This document shows, piece by piece, positions 60,425 to 64,000 of a stretch of DNA of 64,000 bases. Within the stretch, counting starts at the first letter, position 1; every line of letters starts with the position of its first letter. Source of the DNA: CAWANF01 sp963783355 (GTDB taxonomy: Bacteria; Bacteroidota; Rhodothermia; Balneolales; DATFMH01); NCBI GenBank assembly GCA_963783355.1, contig CAWANF010000007.1, positions 124,001 through 188,000 of the forward strand, written 5' to 3'. Both the position numbers and the translations under genes were made by a program. The notes below the pieces were generated by a model that was given only the letters and a program-made list of their open reading frames with translations, was not told the origin of the DNA and made no database searches.

Positions 60425-61528
60425 ATGGATAACAAATTCCGTTACTTTTTTAAAGATATCATCCGGGTAAGAATAGCACTCGCATTCTTACTGTTGCTGA
60501 TGATCTTTTTTCTGGGCTCAGTTGGTTACCATTATCTTATCGGGATTTCCTACTTCGATGGTTTTTATATGACATTCATTACCATCACAACCATCGGTTT
60601 CAGAGAAATGAGTCATTTTACGGCGGAAGCAAGAGTATTAACAATACTGATCTCTGTTTTTGGTATTGGTACTTTGGCTTATATTGCATCACAGACCACC
60701 CAGCTGATTTTTGAGAACGAACTGTTTTTTCAACGCATACTTAAAAGAAAAATTAGTAAAATGGAAAACCATTACATTATATGCGGATATGGGCGAATCG
60801 GTCACCGTATCGCCGAGGTTTTGCATGATTCCGGCATCGAAATAATCGTCATAGAAAATGATCCCGAGACGCTTAAGCAACTGAAAGAAGATAGGATGAC
60901 TTATGTTGAAGGGAATGCCCAGGATGAAGAGTCCTTGATAAAAGCGGGTATCGAACGGGCTAAAGGATTGGTTTGTACGTTGTCGAAGGATGAAGATAAT
61001 GTATTTGTTACATTAATAGCCCGTGAACTCAATGAACATTTATTTATATTAGTCCGGACTAACCAACAAAAAAATGTACGGAAGATAGTCAGGGCCGGAG
61101 CAAATAAGGTTATATCGCCATATGAAATTGGTGCCGATCGTATGGCCAACGTTATTTTGCGCCCAAATGTTGAATTATTTGTTGACAAAATCGTCAGGCA
61201 TTCCGAAGAGGAACATTTTTTTGACGAGATCATGGTGTTTGAAAATTCTAAACTGGATAGAAAAACAATTGCCGAAGCGGGCATTCGTCAAAATTACAAT
61301 CTGGTCATCATCGCCATTATACCGGCGCAAACACAGAAAATAATTTTCAACCCGGGCAGCAATGATCTTTTGCATAATGGCGATATACTTGTGGTTCTTG
61401 GCGACATGGAACGTATCCAGCGCATGAGAACCCAGGCATGTGGCGATACACGAACTCTTGCAGAACGCGTTGCTACTCAGGATCAATTACAGAAAATGGG
61501 TATCCCAACCGGGTACTCAAAATCATAA
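60425..61528 (+). CDS. Potassium channel with RCK (TrkA-N/TrkA-C) domains
   Basis: 367 residues: two membrane helices (about 15-36, 73-95) around a pore loop with the filter TIGFRE (about 57-62). The RCK domain (HYIICGYGRIGHRIAEVL, NDPETLKQL, EGNAQDEESL) follows, then a TrkA-C-like domain near residues 250-335. It is a homotetrameric ligand-gated K+ channel. The filter departs from TVGYGD. It ends 18 bases before aroC, so the two may be co-transcribed. Confidence 0.9.
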   Translation: MDNKFRYFFKDIIRVRIALAFLLLLMIFFLGSVGYHYLIGISYFDGFYMTFITITTIGFREMSHFTAEARVLTILISVFGIGTLAYIASQTTQLIFENELFFQRILKRKISKMENHYIICGYGRIGHRIAEVLHDSGIEIIVIENDPETLKQLKEDRMTYVEGNAQDEESLIKAGIERAKGLVCTLSKDEDNVFVTLIARELNEHLFILVRTNQQKNVRKIVRAGANKVISPYEIGADRMANVILRPNVELFVDKIVRHSEEEHFFDEIMVFENSKLDRKTIAEAGIRQNYNLVIIAIIPAQTQKIIFNPGSNDLLHNGDILVVLGDMERIQRMRTQACGDTRTLAERVATQDQLQKMGIPTGYSKS

Positions 61529-61546
61529 ATAATATTATAATTTTTC

Positions 61547-62734
61547 ATGTTCAGATATTTTACCGCCGGGGAATCACACGGACCGGAACTTGTTGGTATT
61601 GTTGAAGGTGTACCGGCAGGATTAGAGTTATCGGAAAAAGATATTGCTTTTCAATTAGCACGCCGGCAAAAAGGGTACGGACGCGGTGGCAGGATGGCAT
61701 TTGAAAAGGACACTGCGGAAATAATGTCGGGCCTGCGATTTGGCAAAACGATGGGCAGCCCAATAGCCCTGCGCCTGCAAAACCGTGCTTTTCATAAAGA
61801 TGAACAGAATTGGCCCAAAGTAATGTCGAAAGACGGAAGTAGTGAAGGTATCGAGAGAATCACCGTTCCGCGACCAGGCCATGCCGATCTTGTTGGCAAT
61901 CTTAAATATCGGTTTGACGATATACGTCCGGTCATTGAGCGTTCCAGTGCCAGGGAAACAGGAATGCGCGTTGCCTGCAGCGCCATAGCCCGTCAGTTCC
62001 TGCGCAGCTTCGGTATCCGGATTGGCGGACATGTCCTTGAAATAGGTAGTGCCGGTATCCGGGATTGGGATAAAATTCGCGAGATGACCGAATCTTATTT
62101 AAAAGACGGTGCTGAAACTATTTCACATCGTGCTGACGAATCTGAAGTTCGTTGCCTTGATGCCAATTTGACTGATCAAATGGTCGAAGAAATTAAAATA
62201 AATCGCAAAAATGGCAGTTCACTCGGCGGTATATATGAAATCATCGTTACCGGTTTGCCGGTAGGTTTGGGCAGTTATGTTCATTGGGATAGAAAGATCG
62301 ACGGTCAACTGGCACAAGCAATTATGTCGACACAAGCCATGAAGGGCGTTGAGATTGGACTCGGTTTTGAAGCGGCACGAAGAAGCGGGCACCAGGTACA
62401 CGATGAAATTGTATGGAACGGGTCAGACTATTCGAGAGCTACCAACAGAGCCGGAGGTATTGAAGGCGGGATGACTACCGGGATGCCGATTATTATCCGT
62501 GGCGCCATGAAACCGATACCTACCATGCTGAAACCATTGCAAACCGTAGATATCGATACGAAGGAATCGCAGGACACCCGTTATGAACGTTCCGATGTAT
62601 GTGCATTGCCAAGAGCTGTGGTCGTCATCGAGAATATCATTGCACCGGTTCTGATGAATGCCTTTCTTGAAAAATTCGGGGGAGATTCCATAGAAGAAAT
62701 CCGGGAACATTATTCGAAAAGAGTCGAATCGTAA
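61547..62734 (+). CDS. aroC: Chorismate synthase
   Basis: 395 residues. Converts EPSP to chorismate with reduced FMN. Signatures: RYFTAGESHGPELVGIVEGVPAG (3-25), RRQKGYGRGGRM, the RPGHADLVGNLKY segment (about 104-116), RSSARETGMRVACSAIARQFL and RTNRAGGIEGGMTTGMPI (as SRATNRAGGIEGGMTTG). All the conserved stretches are present. It stands 18 bases after the channel gene; other aro genes are not in the window. Confidence 0.97.
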   Translation: MFRYFTAGESHGPELVGIVEGVPAGLELSEKDIAFQLARRQKGYGRGGRMAFEKDTAEIMSGLRFGKTMGSPIALRLQNRAFHKDEQNWPKVMSKDGSSEGIERITVPRPGHADLVGNLKYRFDDIRPVIERSSARETGMRVACSAIARQFLRSFGIRIGGHVLEIGSAGIRDWDKIREMTESYLKDGAETISHRADESEVRCLDANLTDQMVEEIKINRKNGSSLGGIYEIIVTGLPVGLGSYVHWDRKIDGQLAQAIMSTQAMKGVEIGLGFEAARRSGHQVHDEIVWNGSDYSRATNRAGGIEGGMTTGMPIIIRGAMKPIPTMLKPLQTVDIDTKESQDTRYERSDVCALPRAVVVIENIIAPVLMNAFLEKFGGDSIEEIREHYSKRVES

Positions 62735-62797
62735 AAAATTCATCTTTTCTGCAACTCCTGCCATATTCTTTCGTTTAAATAAATCAGGTAAACAATT

Positions 62798-63124
62798 ATG
62801 GCACAAAACATGATCGAAAAACTGGAATCGTTTTTAAAAATCGATCCCAAAGATACCTTTACCAGATTTGCGTTAGCGCTTGAATACGTGAAACTCAATA
62901 ATCTGGATAAATCATGCGATTTATTTGAGGAAATTGTAGTTGATGATCCCAATTATGTGGGCACCTATTATCATTTAGGTGGTTTATATAAAAAGATGAA
63001 CCGGACAGAAGATGCTATTTATACTTTCCGGCAAGGCATGGAAATAGCCAAAAAGACCGGTGATCAACATGCACTATCTGAAATACAAGCTGCGTTATTG
63101 GAACTGGACCCTGACGATGATTAA
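62798..63124 (+). CDS. Short TPR-repeat protein
   Basis: 108 residues: helical, with TPR-like units (TRFALALEYVKLNNLDKSCDLFEEIV, GTYYHLGGLYKKMNRTEDAIYTFRQGM) and a short acidic tail (LLELDPDDD). Likely a small adaptor. It begins 63 bases after aroC and ends 61 bases before the LysM gene. Function unknown. Confidence 0.8.
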   Translation: MAQNMIEKLESFLKIDPKDTFTRFALALEYVKLNNLDKSCDLFEEIVVDDPNYVGTYYHLGGLYKKMNRTEDAIYTFRQGMEIAKKTGDQHALSEIQAALLELDPDDD

Positions 63125-63185
63125 TTTAATTTTTAGATCCCAAATTTTTATAAAACGAAAGTGTCACAACAAGAGCGTATAAACA

Positions 63186-64000
63186 ATGAAATTTCACTTA
63201 AAAACCTCATCTCTTCTTTTTGTCATTCTTTTTTTTAGCATTTCAGCTTTTGGCCAGGCTGTGAATAATAAGACCCATACGGTAAAAACCAACGAAACGC
63301 TATTCAGCATTGCACAGGAATATAATGTTTCGGTAAGAGACCTGAGAAAGTGGAACGATATAAAGGATAATACCATCAATATCGGGCAAAAGTTGATCGT
63401 TGCACCTCCGGCATCTCAACTCAACAAAGAAAAAAAATTAACAAAACCGGCCGGATCGCCGGGGAATACATCATTTCTGAATTCCGGCAATACCGGGCAA
63501 TCGTATTACAAGGTGAAAAGCGGTGATAATTTATACAAAATTGCCCGCCAGTTTAATATGACCCTCGGAGAACTGAAAAGATTAAATAATCTCAAATCCA
63601 ATTCACTGAATATTGGCCAGCGGTTGCGAGTCAAAGCCCAAATTTCGGCACCTTCGGTTGCTTCAGGAAATAAGGAACTTTCTTCTACAGCCCAGGGACG
63701 TTTTGTTGAATACGATGTTAAGAAGACGGAAAATGTATCTGATATTCTCAAAAAATTCCAGATGGATAATTATGAATTTTCAGCACTCAATTCGGATATT
63801 TCTGGCAGCAAATTATATCGGGGACAAACTGTTACCGTCTTATTACCGGCAACAGTTAATCATAAAAATCCATACAGAATCAATGCTGATTTAAAATCCA
63901 TTGAAGAAACGAATGCTGTTTCATATCCGGAAAATGAAGCCGGAAAGCCGACAACCAGTGGATCTCTGTACAATCCCGATGCATTGACAGCCGCCAGTTC
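63186..64000 (+). CDS. LysM-repeat protein with RlpA-like domain, 3' end cut by window edge
   Basis: The ATG at 63186 opens a frame still open at 64000 (271 codons seen). A signal peptide (1-23, ending AFGQ) is followed by LysM 1 (about 30-73: HTVKTNETLFSIAQEYNV), a Ser/Gly/Asn linker, and LysM 2 (about 106-149: YYKVKSGDNLYKIARQF). A third LysM-like stretch follows from about 175. The last visible segment, TSGSLYNPDALTAAS, resembles the start of an RlpA double-psi barrel (TxSGExYxPxxLTAAH), so this is probably an RlpA-like peptidoglycan-binding or lytic protein. Confidence 0.85.
   Translation, partial: MKFHLKTSSLLFVILFFSISAFGQAVNNKTHTVKTNETLFSIAQEYNVSVRDLRKWNDIKDNTINIGQKLIVAPPASQLNKEKKLTKPAGSPGNTSFLNSGNTGQSYYKVKSGDNLYKIARQFNMTLGELKRLNNLKSNSLNIGQRLRVKAQISAPSVASGNKELSSTAQGRFVEYDVKKTENVSDILKKFQMDNYEFSALNSDISGSKLYRGQTVTVLLPATVNHKNPYRINADLKSIEETNAVSYPENEAGKPTTSGSLYNPDALTAAS

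Overview
The window is a contiguous chromosomal segment of a Bacteroidota-like bacterium (Bacteroidetes/Balneolota/Rhodothermota lineage). The evidence is a PorQ-type type IX secretion protein, an S46 dipeptidyl-peptidase, DUF349 and DUF3822 proteins, a carboxypeptidase-regulatory TonB receptor, and the rsmD-coaD pairing. By eye the base composition is moderately AT-rich. The density is typical of a free-living heterotroph, and I see no prophage, CRISPR array or insertion sequence.

Layout. 1-5285 (minus): an assimilatory sulfate-reduction operon read cysI - cobA/SUMT - cysH - met8-like siroheme gene - cysQ - cysC (cut by the window edge). Its 5' leader (5286-5738) carries the most striking signal of the window: two tandem short ORFs rich in Cys codons, each followed by a terminator hairpin and each with a segment after the Cys codons that can pair with the terminator's left arm. 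This is the architecture of two consecutive cysteine attenuators. 5899-8079 (minus): ECF sigma factor, zinc-finger anti-sigma factor and two Spy/CpxP-like periplasmic proteins. 8281-9701: a methyltransferase and a DinB protein. 9867-14971 (minus): a tightly coupled six-gene catabolic operon (HUMPS/KGPDC-type decarboxylase, zinc dehydrogenase, two TIM-barrel isomerases, SDR, UlaG-like lactonase) with no kinase or transporter. A GH115 alpha-glucuronidase gene on the same strand lies upstream (16149-19004), which suggests a sugar-acid pathway.

19328-19401: tRNA-Arg(ACG). 21122-25968 (minus): S-adenosylhomocysteinase, a TlpA-like thioredoxin, and an ArsS-type arsenosugar gene set (AhpD-like protein, radical SAM ArsS, two transferases). 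26285-36632: an outer-membrane protein, a DUF349 coiled-coil protein, a macro-domain hydrolase, two MscS channels, a pseudouridine synthase, a TPR protein and a DPP7-type S46 peptidase. 36744-40226 (minus): SixA, a DUF2914 membrane protein, a lipid kinase and a zinc peptidase.

40428-52849 (mostly plus): thiopurine methyltransferase, DUF3822-rsmD-coaD, aspartate aminotransferase, FmdB-like protein, YraN, a small Cys protein with a TonB receptor, a DivIC/FtsB-like protein, a ROK kinase and an LptD-like protein. 52857-59180 (minus): ribE, ribD, a PpiD-like foldase and the MlaD-MlaF-MlaE lipid transporter. 59322-64000 (plus): porQ, a potassium channel, aroC, a TPR protein and a LysM/RlpA-like protein cut by the window end.

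Other notable structure: four tandem arrays of different 7-base units in intergenic DNA, one running into the end of sixA; a pair of CCCAGGC-type palindromes; a frameshift splitting cysI between its catalytic body and its cluster-binding cysteines; and proteins that have lost zinc cysteines typical of their families (ROK kinase, FmdB, zinc dehydrogenase).
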